From: JADFUS01 sp964368765
GTDB taxonomy: Bacteria; Bacteroidota; Bacteroidia; Bacteroidales; Rikenellaceae
Direction: 5' to 3'
Assembly: GCA_964368765.1 (NCBI GenBank)
Contig: CAYJCU010000009.1
Coordinates: forward strand, 1-42,793
Length of the DNA stretch: 42,793 bases
Part shown: positions 8,951 to 15,297 of the stretch, piece by piece
Layout of the letters: every line of letters starts with the position of its first letter
Numbering within the stretch: position 1 is the first letter of the stretch
The notes under the pieces: model-generated
Databases searched by the model: none
What the model was told of the DNA's origin: nothing
Seen by the model: only the letters and a program-made list of their open reading frames with translations
Made by a program: the position numbers and the translations under genes

Positions 8951-8996
8951 AATTTAAAGTAAGACTGTTTTTTATCCAAAACTCCGGTTTATCAGA

Positions 8997-9027
8997 CAAA
9001 TTTAAGAATAATCTTACTAAATTCCAA
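8997..9027 (-). promoter_or_regulatory. Promoter of the mannose synthase-like/pyrC operon
   Basis: On the minus strand TAAATTTG (8997-9004) matches TAnnTTTG, with TTG (9025-9027) 20 nt upstream as a -33 element, the spacing known for Bacteroidota promoters. It gives a leader of roughly 40 nt before the gene starting at 8950. Confidence 0.55.
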
Positions 9028-9049
9028 TTTTGTAGCAAAAAATATTACA

Positions 9050-9084
9050 GTATCATTATAATTATTGATACAATGTTATTGATA
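9050..9084. promoter_or_regulatory. Operator-like palindrome and direct repeat upstream of the P5-like gene
   Basis: An imperfect palindrome with outer arms GTATCA and TGATAC spans 9050-9071. The sequence TTATTGATA occurs twice, at 9062-9070 and 9076-9084. The sites lie just upstream of the -7 box at 9105-9112, a position suited to a repressor or activator. A similar GTATCA/TTGATA palindrome is at 15259-15279 upstream of SusC1. AT-rich chance similarity is possible. Confidence 0.3.
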
Positions 9085-9104
9085 AGTATAATACATAATA
9101 TATA

Positions 9105-9112
9105 TACTTTTG
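9105..9112 (+). promoter_or_regulatory. -7 promoter box TACTTTTG for the P5-like gene
   Basis: TACTTTTG matches TAnnTTTG and ends 15 nt before the ATG at 9128, implying a very short leader. A weak -33 (TTG, 9079-9081) lies 23 nt upstream, slightly far. The gene therefore seems to have its own transcription, divergent from the glycosyltransferase operon. Confidence 0.5.
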
Positions 9113-9127
9113 TGAAAAATATAATAT

Positions 9128-9547
9128 ATGAAACTACTACCTAGAGGATTAAGAAATAATAATCCAGGAAATATTAAGATAAACAACATAAAATATGAGG
9201 GAGAAACACAGCCCTCAACAGATGATGTTTTTAAGCAATTTAAGGATATGAAATATGGTTATAGGGCTATATTTATGTTGCTATATACCTATCAAAAGAG
9301 GTATGGGCTAACAACTATCACTGAGTTTATTAATAGGTATGCTCCATCAACTGAGAATCACACACTTAGCTATATAAGAAATGTATGCAAATGGAGTGGA
9401 CTGAGTAGAGGTCAGGCGATAAATAGTAAAAATCAGGGAGAGATGATTGCGCTTGTCTCGGCAATATCTCGAATGGAGAATGGGGTAGTGGCAATCCCAA
9501 CCCAAGTAGCAGCAGGTTGGGAGTTGTTTATAGAGTCGGTTAAATGA
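9128..9547 (+). CDS. Phage-type 'structural protein P5' family (muralytic-like) protein
   Basis: This 139-residue protein begins with the hallmark RGLRNNNPGNIK (6-17) of proteins annotated as structural protein P5 in phages, prophages and Bacteroidales genomes, a lysozyme/transglycosylase-like group. Further signatures are YGYRA, the repeated aromatic and Tyr/Lys pattern in the first helix, and FINRYAPSTENHT. The Ser/Glu-rich active-site assignment is not certain for this family. It has no signal peptide and no phage neighbours: it stands alone between two minus-strand housekeeping operons, with its own promoter and operator-like repeats. It may be a phage remnant or a domesticated cell-wall or secretion-related hydrolase. 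Confidence 0.75.
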   Translation: MKLLPRGLRNNNPGNIKINNIKYEGETQPSTDDVFKQFKDMKYGYRAIFMLLYTYQKRYGLTTITEFINRYAPSTENHTLSYIRNVCKWSGLSRGQAINSKNQGEMIALVSAISRMENGVVAIPTQVAAGWELFIESVK

Positions 9548-9597
9548 TATGCTTGTATTAGCTGCACATACAAATTATCAATACATTTTTATAGTGC

Positions 9598-9846
9598 CTA
9601 CGGATTATATAAATCACTATAAAAATAGCTATCTATTTGTGTTATCATCATTATGTAGGATTGAGCCTCTATATTACTCTCGTCTAAAGACTCTATTAGC
9701 TTTAAATCATTTAAAGCCAAATCTCTACGCTCTATCTTCATATATAATTTTGCTCTCTCCATTAATAGATTGATATTTGAGTCGTCTTTATCTAATAACG
9801 CGCTTATCTCCTCTATCTTATTTAGATATGTCTGTTTCTCGCTCAT
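9598..9846 (-). CDS. Small TPR-like protein downstream of nadD
   Basis: This 82-residue, acidic, wholly helical protein has a helix-turn-helix pattern resembling tetratricopeptide repeats: an AKLYMKIERRDLALNDL segment followed by LDESNIEAQSYI. No signal peptide or membrane segment is seen. It overlaps the nadD 3' end by 29 nt on the same strand, so it is probably translated by coupling from the yicC-gmk-nadD transcript. Function is unknown; a protein-protein adaptor is the most that can be inferred. Its 3' end lies inside an AT-rich inverted repeat (9586-9596 with 9615-9625) that might act as a terminator. Confidence 0.65.
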   Translation of the reverse strand: MSEKQTYLNKIEEISALLDKDDSNINLLMERAKLYMKIERRDLALNDLKLIESLDESNIEAQSYIMMITQIDSYFYSDLYNP

Positions 9847-10462
9847 ATAATTTATTCGTTTTTATATACTCAGCAACCTCAGTTGCTGTTAAATTGTCAA
9901 TATTAGTGCCTTTTATTATCATCTCTCTTATATCAGTAGATGAAATATCAATCAGAGGGGCAGCGGTAAGATAACAAAACCTATCATCTTTACACTGTGA
10001 TTCTCTAATAAGTGCCTCTATTTTAGAATCTACACTCTCACTCTTCTCGCAACTACGAGGATAGATAATTATATTGTGGCTATGGGCAATATCGCACCAT
10101 TTATGCCATCTATCAAACCCCATGATATTATCTTCGCCTATTAAGATGCAAAAATCTATGTCAGGATACTCTCCCGTAAGGGCGCAGAGTGTGTTTATGC
10201 TATATGATGGTGTCTCTAAATGAAACTCTATATCAGAAACTTTCGCATCTATACCCCAACTCTCTACTGCCATATTAGCCATCGCTAGGCGGTGGTGTTG
10301 CGGCGCAAGTGTAGTGCTCTTTTTAAGTGGGTTATGTGGCGACACAATTAACCACACCTCATCACTAACCTTACTGTTAATGATATGTTGCGCAACAGTG
10401 CGGTGTCCGTTATGTATCGGATTAAAAGAGCCAAAATATAGTGTTACTCGTCTCTTAGCCAT
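9818..10462 (-). CDS. nadD: Nicotinate-nucleotide adenylyltransferase
   Basis: Makes nicotinate adenine dinucleotide from NaMN and ATP in NAD synthesis. From the chosen start it has 214 residues. The nucleotidyltransferase motif is GSFNPIHNGH near the N terminus and the second motif is ISSTDIR near the C terminus. The frame stays open upstream to a TTG at 10480, but the ATG at 10462 gives the normal MAKRRVTLYFGSFNP start and only an 8-nt overlap with gmk, so it is preferred. It is the third gene of the yicC-gmk-nadD-TPR operon. Confidence 0.95.
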   Translation of the reverse strand: MAKRRVTLYFGSFNPIHNGHRTVAQHIINSKVSDEVWLIVSPHNPLKKSTTLAPQHHRLAMANMAVESWGIDAKVSDIEFHLETPSYSINTLCALTGEYPDIDFCILIGEDNIMGFDRWHKWCDIAHSHNIIIYPRSCEKSESVDSKIEALIRESQCKDDRFCYLTAAPLIDISSTDIREMIIKGTNIDNLTATEVAEYIKTNKLYERETDISK

Positions 10463-11021
10463 TGATATAACTATTAACAATAGACTCTATTTTGCTTTTT
10501 GCCTCCTCAAGATTATCGTTGAGTATTACCTCATCAAATCTATCTTTATAACCCAGCTCTATCACCGCCTTATCAACCCTCTTTTGTATCTCTTCGGGCT
10601 TGTCTGTTGCACGACCTTGTAGTCTCTCACGAAGTATATCAATAGATGGTGGATTGATAAATATAGATAGTGAGTTATGTGGAAGTAACCCCTTTACATT
10701 TGTTCCGCCCACTACATCTATATCAAATATAGCGACATTGCCACTGCTCCATATTCTTTTTAGTTCACTATTAAGTGTGCCGTAGCAGGTGCCATTATAC
10801 ACCTCTTCCCACTCCAGAAATTCGCCTCTCTCTACCTTTTTTTTAAACTCATCGTTAGATATGAAGTAGTAGTCTTTTCCATCAACCTCGCTGCCTCGTG
10901 GCGAGCGAGATGTGGCAGATATAGAGAACTCTAAATTAGTGAAACGCTCTAGTAGGTGGTTAATAAGTGTGCTCTTGCCTGCTCCTGATGGTGCAGAGAT
11001 AATCAATACTTTACCCTCCAT
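10455..11021 (-). CDS. gmk: Guanylate kinase
   Basis: Phosphorylates GMP to GDP with ATP. The 188 residues begin with the P-loop SAPSGAGKST (9-18), followed by the GMP-binding region SATSRSPRGSEVDGKDYYFI and the lid with RLQGRATD. Length and motif spacing are standard. It starts 4 bp after yicC and its last codons overlap nadD, so the three are one operon. The yicC-gmk neighbourhood is common in bacteria. Confidence 0.97.
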   Translation of the reverse strand: MEGKVLIISAPSGAGKSTLINHLLERFTNLEFSISATSRSPRGSEVDGKDYYFISNDEFKKKVERGEFLEWEEVYNGTCYGTLNSELKRIWSSGNVAIFDIDVVGGTNVKGLLPHNSLSIFINPPSIDILRERLQGRATDKPEEIQKRVDKAVIELGYKDRFDEVILNDNLEEAKSKIESIVNSYING

Positions 11022-11025
11022 AATA

Positions 11026-11889
11026 TTATAATATATTAAGTGATTGCTCTTTTATCTTCTCTAGTTCGTCTTTCATCTTAACAACTAACTGCTGCATCTG
11101 AGAGTGGTTAGCCTTTGAACCGGTAGTATTTATCTCGCGCCCTATCTCTTGCGAAATAAAACCTATCTTACGTCCCACTTCGCTCTCAAAAGCGCACACC
11201 TCTCTAAAGTAGTTGAGGTGGTTTTGTAAACGTACTTTCTCTTCTGTTATATCAAATTTCTCAATATAAAATATCAACTCCTGCTCAAAGCGATTCTCAT
11301 CTGTTGTTACCGATAGCTTATCGAGTGCCTCACGAAGTCGTTTTTTTACTGTCTCAACACGCTCTCCCTCATATTGCAATAGCTCATTTTTTAGTTGCTC
11401 TATATTGTCGATACGTTGAAGAATATCGCTAATCATAACACAACCCTCTTGCTCTCTAAAACTATTAAGTGATATGATAGCCTGCTCAGTAGCTGAGAAT
11501 ATAGCGTCACGCTCTTCGGCTGTCACCTCTACTGTCTCTTGCTTCATAACCTCAGGCATACGCATTATTGTTTGTAGATAATCGGTGCCACTTAAATCTA
11601 TATTTAGAGCTGATAACTGTTTATAATATACCTCAGCCGCCTCACTATTTATCTTAGGATAGCGGTTCTCTTCATTTGTCTCAGTAGTAATAAAAATATC
11701 AGCCTTACCACGTATTACACCCTTTGCAATAGTTGCACGAAGAGCTATCTCACTCTCACGATAGATGGCTGGTAACTTAACATTTAAGTCTAGTTGTTTG
11801 CTGTTAAGTGTGCGTATCTCAACTATTATTTTTTTATCTTTTATTTCACAGACCCCTTTACCATAGCCTGTCATTGATTTGATATTCAT
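11026..11889 (-). CDS. yicC: YicC-family endoribonuclease
   Basis: This 287-residue protein has the N-terminal signature IKSMTGYGKG of the YicC family. Its C-terminal domain (DUF1732-like) includes FDITEEKVRLQNHL and the terminal GSKANHSQMQQLVVKMKDELEKIKEQ. E. coli YicC is a ring-forming endoribonuclease with roles in RNA turnover and stationary-phase survival; the family function is extended here by homology. It is the first gene of the operon with gmk and nadD. A -7 box TACTTTTG (11912-11919) ends 22 nt upstream of its ATG. Confidence 0.93.
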   Translation of the reverse strand: MNIKSMTGYGKGVCEIKDKKIIVEIRTLNSKQLDLNVKLPAIYRESEIALRATIAKGVIRGKADIFITTETNEENRYPKINSEAAEVYYKQLSALNIDLSGTDYLQTIMRMPEVMKQETVEVTAEERDAIFSATEQAIISLNSFREQEGCVMISDILQRIDNIEQLKNELLQYEGERVETVKKRLREALDKLSVTTDENRFEQELIFYIEKFDITEEKVRLQNHLNYFREVCAFESEVGRKIGFISQEIGREINTTGSKANHSQMQQLVVKMKDELEKIKEQSLNIL

Positions 11890-11911
11890 ACTCTTTTTTA
11901 TTTTATTACTG

Positions 11912-11919
11912 CAAAAGTA
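11912..11919 (-). promoter_or_regulatory. -7 promoter box TACTTTTG for the yicC-gmk-nadD operon
   Basis: Plus-strand CAAAAGTA reads TACTTTTG on the minus strand and ends 22 nt before the yicC ATG, the same spacing as at engB. The -33 region is a T/A tract without a clear TTTG. Confidence 0.55.
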
Positions 11920-11962
11920 GCAATTTTTTTTTATTTTTCACTTATCTCTCAATTATAATTAT

Positions 11963-11970
11963 TATATTTG
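11963..11970 (+). promoter_or_regulatory. -7 promoter box TATATTTG for the ArsC-like/sirtuin pair
   Basis: TATATTTG matches TAnnTTTG and ends 22 nt before the ATG at 11993. The upstream -33 element is not clear. With 11912-11919 it makes the 103-bp spacer a divergent promoter region. Confidence 0.5.
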
Positions 11971-11992
11971 GGCTTTAAATTAATGTAAAATT

Positions 11993-12346
11993 ATGACACA
12001 GTTTCTTTGTTATCCAAAATGTACTACCTGTAAGCGTGCAGCTAGTTGGCTAGAGCAACATAATATATCGGTAGAGATGCGTGATATAACTAAAAATAAC
12101 CCAACTAAAGAGGAGCTTGCTGAGTGGTTTATAACGAGTGGTAAGCCTATCTCTAAATTTTTTAATACTAGTGGTATCAAGTACCGTGAACTCAATCTTA
12201 AAGAGGCGGTTAAGAGTAAAACAGATGATGAGTTACTTGATATATTAGCCTCTGATGGCATGTTGGTTAAACGTCCACTTTTTATTAAAGATGGTTTAGT
12301 GTTAATAGGTTTTAAAGAGGCAGAGTGGGAGCAAATAGTAAAATAG
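11993..12346 (+). CDS. ArsC/Spx-family thioredoxin-fold protein
   Basis: This 117-residue protein belongs to the ArsC/Spx/YffB group of thioredoxin-fold proteins. The N terminus reads FLCYPKCTTCKRA, with Cys residues at 6, 10 and 13 (a CxxC at 10-13), followed by the family pattern IKYRELNL and KRPLFIKDG. Such proteins range from arsenate reductases to glutathione- or regulator-type proteins of unknown substrate. No arsenic-resistance genes are nearby, so arsenate reduction is not supported by context. Its last 22 bp overlap the next gene, a sirtuin, implying coupled expression; redox and NAD-linked functions might be co-regulated. Confidence 0.88.
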   Translation: MTQFLCYPKCTTCKRAASWLEQHNISVEMRDITKNNPTKEELAEWFITSGKPISKFFNTSGIKYRELNLKEAVKSKTDDELLDILASDGMLVKRPLFIKDGLVLIGFKEAEWEQIVK

Positions 12347-13044
12347 TTATCTTTACAGGTGCCGGTGTCTCGGCTGATAGCGGAATCTCTACTTTTAGGG
12401 ATTCAAATGGTTTGTGGGCTAACTATCGTATTGAGGATGTGTGCACTCCTGAGGCGCTTAAAAATAACCGTGCTCAAGTTATAGAGTTCTATAATATAAG
12501 ACGTAAAGAGTTATTAGAGAAATCTCCTAATGAGGGGCATAGGGCTATTGTAGAGTTGGCAAAATATTTCGATGTTGAGGTGGTTACGCAAAATATTGAT
12601 GACCTACACGAAAGAGCCGCTAGTGAGGCGGGTAGCATGTTGAGGGTGTTACACCTGCATGGGGAGTTACGTAAATTACGCAGCTCAATAGATGAAAAGG
12701 GTGTTGTGCCAATAGATGGTTGGGAGCAGAAGATAGATGACCGCCATGCGGATGGTTCGTTCTTACGACCTTTTGTTGTCTTTTTTGGCGAGAGTGTCCC
12801 TATGATAGAGCCTGCTATAAATATAGTAAGAGATGCTGATATACTTATTATTGTAGGCACGTCGTTAGCTGTCTATCCTGCTGCATCGTTAGTAGGGTAT
12901 GTCAAGCCCACTACAAAAATATATCTTATAGATCCTAACACGCCAAGTAAGAGTGAGTTGAGGGGTGGTGTTATTCATATAAAAAAACGGTCAGCTGAAG
13001 GACTCCCTCTATTAGTTAGTGAACTTATTGAGACACGTAAATAA
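12325..13044 (+). CDS. Sir2-family NAD-dependent protein deacylase (zinc-cysteine-less)
   Basis: This 239-residue sirtuin starts at GTG 12325 (a purine-rich AAGAGG lies shortly upstream) and overlaps the ArsC-like gene by 22 nt. The NAD-binding motif GAGVSADSG (12-20), TFRDSNGLW, TQNID (88-92) and the catalytic His112 in LHLHGE are present. The FYNIRR segment supplies Tyr56 and Arg59, the YxxR pair that marks SIRT5/CobB-type class III enzymes that accept succinyl or malonyl lysine. The protein has one Cys (Cys40), so the usual four zinc ligands are missing. Expected reaction: removal of acyl groups from lysine with NAD consumption in the cytoplasm. Substrates are unknown. Confidence 0.92.
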   Translation: MGANSKIVIFTGAGVSADSGISTFRDSNGLWANYRIEDVCTPEALKNNRAQVIEFYNIRRKELLEKSPNEGHRAIVELAKYFDVEVVTQNIDDLHERAASEAGSMLRVLHLHGELRKLRSSIDEKGVVPIDGWEQKIDDRHADGSFLRPFVVFFGESVPMIEPAINIVRDADILIIVGTSLAVYPAASLVGYVKPTTKIYLIDPNTPSKSELRGGVIHIKKRSAEGLPLLVSELIETRK

Positions 13045-13048
13045 TCAA

Positions 13049-13080
13049 CCGCTCTGGAAGTCTTCCAGACCGGTAGTTTT
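13049..13080 (+). terminator. Palindromic terminator after the sirtuin gene
   Basis: CCG-C-TCTGGA ... TCCAGA-C-CGG forms a stem (13049-13058 with 13064-13073, one C/C mismatch) followed by TAGTTTT. It starts 5 bp after the stop codon. The T-run is short, so termination may be incomplete. Confidence 0.55.
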
Positions 13081-13101
13081 AATCGAAAATATTTAAAAAA
13101 A

Positions 13102-13204
13102 ACTGTGAACGACACAGCGTCCACCACCGCTAAAAAGAGAAATTATTACGCAGAGTAGCGGAGTAATTATTTCTCCTCGATGGACGCACGATTCGCCAGA
13201 ATCG
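13102..13204. other. Highly structured non-coding element (nested inverted repeats)
   Basis: An outer 7-bp stem GCGTCCA (13117-13123) / TGGACGC (13181-13187) encloses a 13-bp stem GAGAAATTATTAC (13137-13149) / GTAATTATTTCTC (13163-13175) with one T/T mismatch. CCGCTA (13127-13132) can alternatively pair with TAGCGG (13156-13161). A third perfect hairpin CGATTC-GCCA-GAATCG lies at 13189-13204. No ORF of useful length covers it. It is in the convergent spacer between the sirtuin and the sigma factor gene. It could be a small RNA, a dispersed palindromic repeat or a bidirectional terminator. Confidence 0.5.
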
Positions 13205-13236
13205 TAACTAAATTATAGATTTATTCTCCCACAGAT

Positions 13237-13265
13237 AAAAAATTCATAAAATAGATTTTTATGAA
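13237..13265 (-). terminator. Rho-independent-type terminator of the ECF sigma gene
   Basis: TTCATAAAA (13243-13251) pairs perfectly with TTTTATGAA (13257-13265) around a 5-nt loop. On the minus strand the stem is followed by six T (13237-13242). It lies 6 bp past the stop codon of the sigma gene. The stem is AT-only. Confidence 0.7.
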
Positions 13266-13270
13266 TCCAC

Positions 13271-13852
13271 TTACGGAATTAGAGTAAGGACAGAGTGTAG
13301 AACGCCATTGCGTATCTTCTTTTTAAGAATATTCTTAGCCTCTTGTTTTTTGTTATATACGGTGCGTAGTTGATAGCCCAACTGTTTCGCTATCTCCTCT
13401 GGTGCATAACCATCAATATACATTTTAAGCACTTTAGCGCAATCTTGTGGCAGTACTCTAAGATACTCTTCTAGTTGAGAGTATATTTCAAACTGTTGTA
13501 TATCCGTTGTGTCTTGTTCATTGAAGTCAAGTTCCCCCCTATATCTCTCTTTGATATCAAGGTGCTTAAGATGATTTTTGTAAGCGTTCTTAATAGAAAT
13601 ATATATAAAAGCCTTGATTTTAGGTAGTGCATCAAACTGTACCTCATTATTATCCCATAATCTCATGAATATATCTTGAATAATATCTTCGGCGCACTCG
13701 TCAGAATCTTTAAAAATGTAAGAGGCATACATATATAGCTCTTTATAGTATAAAACAAAAACCTCATCAAAAGCACTGCTTACCCTCTTATTGAAGTTGG
13801 CTAGTAGTGTGCTTTCACCATTAAGTTTTAATCTTTTTACTATCTGTTTCAT
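13271..13852 (-). CDS. RpoE-type ECF sigma factor (SusCD-locus type)
   Basis: This 193-residue extracytoplasmic-function sigma factor carries region 2 in FVLYYKELYMYASYIF and EDIIQDIFMRLW (DNA melting and core binding), and region 4 in YAPEEIAKQLGYQLRTVYNKK, a helix-turn-helix for the -35 element. Such factors commonly pair with FecR-type membrane anti-sigmas and STN-domain TonB transporters in Bacteroidota. Here it is transcribed away from the anti-sigma gene, across a 129-bp spacer, not in one operon with it. A purine-rich AGAGG precedes the ATG. A -7 box for the housekeeping sigma (13875-13882) lies upstream. Confidence 0.92.
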   Translation of the reverse strand: MKQIVKRLKLNGESTLLANFNKRVSSAFDEVFVLYYKELYMYASYIFKDSDECAEDIIQDIFMRLWDNNEVQFDALPKIKAFIYISIKNAYKNHLKHLDIKERYRGELDFNEQDTTDIQQFEIYSQLEEYLRVLPQDCAKVLKMYIDGYAPEEIAKQLGYQLRTVYNKKQEAKNILKKKIRNGVLHSVLTLIP

Positions 13853-13874
13853 TGTAATTACCTCTAATTATCTG

Positions 13875-13882
13875 CAAAGTTA
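13875..13882 (-). promoter_or_regulatory. -7 promoter box TAACTTTG for the ECF sigma gene
   Basis: Plus-strand CAAAGTTA reads TAACTTTG on the minus strand, a match to TAnnTTTG, ending 22 nt before the ATG. It suggests basal expression by the primary sigma factor. No TAnnTTTG box is seen in the other direction toward the anti-sigma gene, whose promoter may be of ECF type. Confidence 0.5.
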
Positions 13883-13981
13883 AGAAAAAATTAAATTAAA
13901 ACATAATTTTTAGGTAAAAATGTTCGAGTTAGTTTTTATATATATGTAATATGATTAAAAAGAAGAAGAAAAAACCCTAAT

Positions 13982-15178
13982 ATGAGTAGTAAAATTAAAA
14001 CAGAGGATATTGATAAGGTGATGTATTCCAGTGAGGTTGCATCTCTTATGGCAATGGCTATTGGTAGAGACGAGAGGCTCGATAATGCTATATTATCTCC
14101 TCAAGAGAGAGAGACGCTTTTGGTTAATATAGATAAAGACAGTGTTATTAAGGCTGAAATTATTGAGAAAAGTAAAAATATTGATGTAGAAAATAAACTT
14201 AAAGAGTTTCGTGCAGCTATCAATCGCAAAAACAAGGCAAAGCGTAGGCGTATTAATACTGTTGTTGCAATAATTTCGGTGGCAGCAGCTATGATTGCTC
14301 TTTCTTTTGTTATTATTAAAGATTTGAGAGATCCTAATAACTCTCTATCAGATCTAACAAAAGAGTCGCAGGAGATAGCATACTATAAATATAGTAAGAA
14401 ACCAACAGTTATTTTCGATGATAGTGAGAGAATAATCTTAACAGAAGAGAAGAGCACTACTATTGAAGAGATAGTGCAAGGGCGTACGGTTGTTGAGAAT
14501 GATTTAGTTAGTGAAGTTGAGAAGGTGTCTGAGGTTACTCTTATCACACCAGAGCAATTAAATCAAACCATAACGCTTGACGATGGAACAACGGTGGTAC
14601 TTAACTCATGTAGCGAGCTTATTTTTCCATCTAAGTTTACAGGAGACAAACGAGAAGTTACTCTTAAAGGAGAGGCCTATTTCAAAGTTGCTAAGTCAGA
14701 TAAACCATTTATAGTAAATAGTGGAGATAGCTATGTAAGGGTGTATGGAACCTCTTTTAATGTTAATAACCGTATTTCTGATGTTGTTAAAACAGTGCTG
14801 GTTGAGGGTAGTGTGGCTGTTGGCTTAGGAGAAGAACTTATTATGGTTAAACCTAATCAGATGGCAATAGTTGATGCTAGTGATAAAGATGTGAAGATTG
14901 AAGATGTTGAAGTTTCTAACTATGTAGCTTGGGTTGAAGGTTATTTTGAATTTATAGATACTCCATTTAATGGTGTTATTGATGAATTATATAATTGGTA
15001 TGGTGTTAAGCTTAATTTCAACCAAGAAGATTTTAAAGATGTAAACTTAAATATGTCATTTAAGAAGGATATAACCCTTTTAGATGCATTAATGAAGATA
15101 AAAAAAGCAATAAATATAAGTATAACTTTAAAAGAGGATGCCCATGAGATAGAGCGTGTTTACATGAAAAACGAATAG
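13982..15178 (+). CDS. FecR-type anti-sigma factor
   Basis: This 398-residue inner-membrane regulator has a cytoplasmic N-terminal segment (about 1-90) expected to bind the sigma factor, a membrane helix preceded by KRRR (about 91-112), and a periplasmic FecR domain around LDDGTTVVLNSCSELIFPSKF, GEAYFKVAKSDKPFIV and YGTSFNVNN. A C-terminal DUF4974-like domain is marked by FEFIDTPFNGVIDELYNWYGVKL. It would receive a signal from the STN domain of SusC1 and release or activate the divergent ECF sigma factor. SusC1 starts 119 bp downstream on the same strand. It is longer than many FecR proteins because of a linker at about 115-185. Confidence 0.92.
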   Translation: MSSKIKTEDIDKVMYSSEVASLMAMAIGRDERLDNAILSPQERETLLVNIDKDSVIKAEIIEKSKNIDVENKLKEFRAAINRKNKAKRRRINTVVAIISVAAAMIALSFVIIKDLRDPNNSLSDLTKESQEIAYYKYSKKPTVIFDDSERIILTEEKSTTIEEIVQGRTVVENDLVSEVEKVSEVTLITPEQLNQTITLDDGTTVVLNSCSELIFPSKFTGDKREVTLKGEAYFKVAKSDKPFIVNSGDSYVRVYGTSFNVNNRISDVVKTVLVEGSVAVGLGEELIMVKPNQMAIVDASDKDVKIEDVEVSNYVAWVEGYFEFIDTPFNGVIDELYNWYGVKLNFNQEDFKDVNLNMSFKKDITLLDALMKIKKAINISITLKEDAHEIERVYMKNE

Positions 15179-15258
15179 TAGTGAGAACCCGTGTGTTTTC
15201 TATGAAAAAATTAGTTGCGTACTCTCTTGTGAAAGTAGAGCGCAAAATTATTAACACA

Positions 15259-15279
15259 GTATCAATACAATATTGATAT
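15259..15279. promoter_or_regulatory. Palindromic site upstream of SusC1
   Basis: GTATCAATACAATATTGATAT contains the perfect inverted repeat ATCAATA/TATTGAT and lies 19 bp before the SusC1 ATG. It resembles the palindrome at 9050-9071. A leader hairpin GCG..CTCT / AGAGCGC (15217-15243) precedes it. Regulatory role is inferred from position only. Confidence 0.3.
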
Positions 15280-15297
15280 AGGTTTAATTAAGAAGAA

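Noticed and set aside
9586..9625. 11-bp AT-rich inverted repeat as a bidirectional terminator
   Set aside because: The stem TTTTTATAGTG/CACTATAAAAA is real, but the T-residues are inside the stem and the loop is 18 nt. I mention it only with the TPR-like gene.
9549..9773. Plus-strand ORF of 74 residues after the P5-like gene
   Set aside because: It lies antisense to the TPR-like gene, has no ribosome-binding context and no recognisable motif. The opposite strand gives a sensible operon-coupled protein.
11993..12346. Arsenic-resistance operon
   Set aside because: The ArsC-like protein stands with a sirtuin and not with arsB, acr3, arsR or arsA genes. Family membership alone does not show arsenate reduction.
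15217..15243. Leader hairpin upstream of SusC1 as a riboswitch
   Set aside because: The stem GCG..CTCT/AGAGCGC has a bulge and no known aptamer features. It could be a minor leader structure only.
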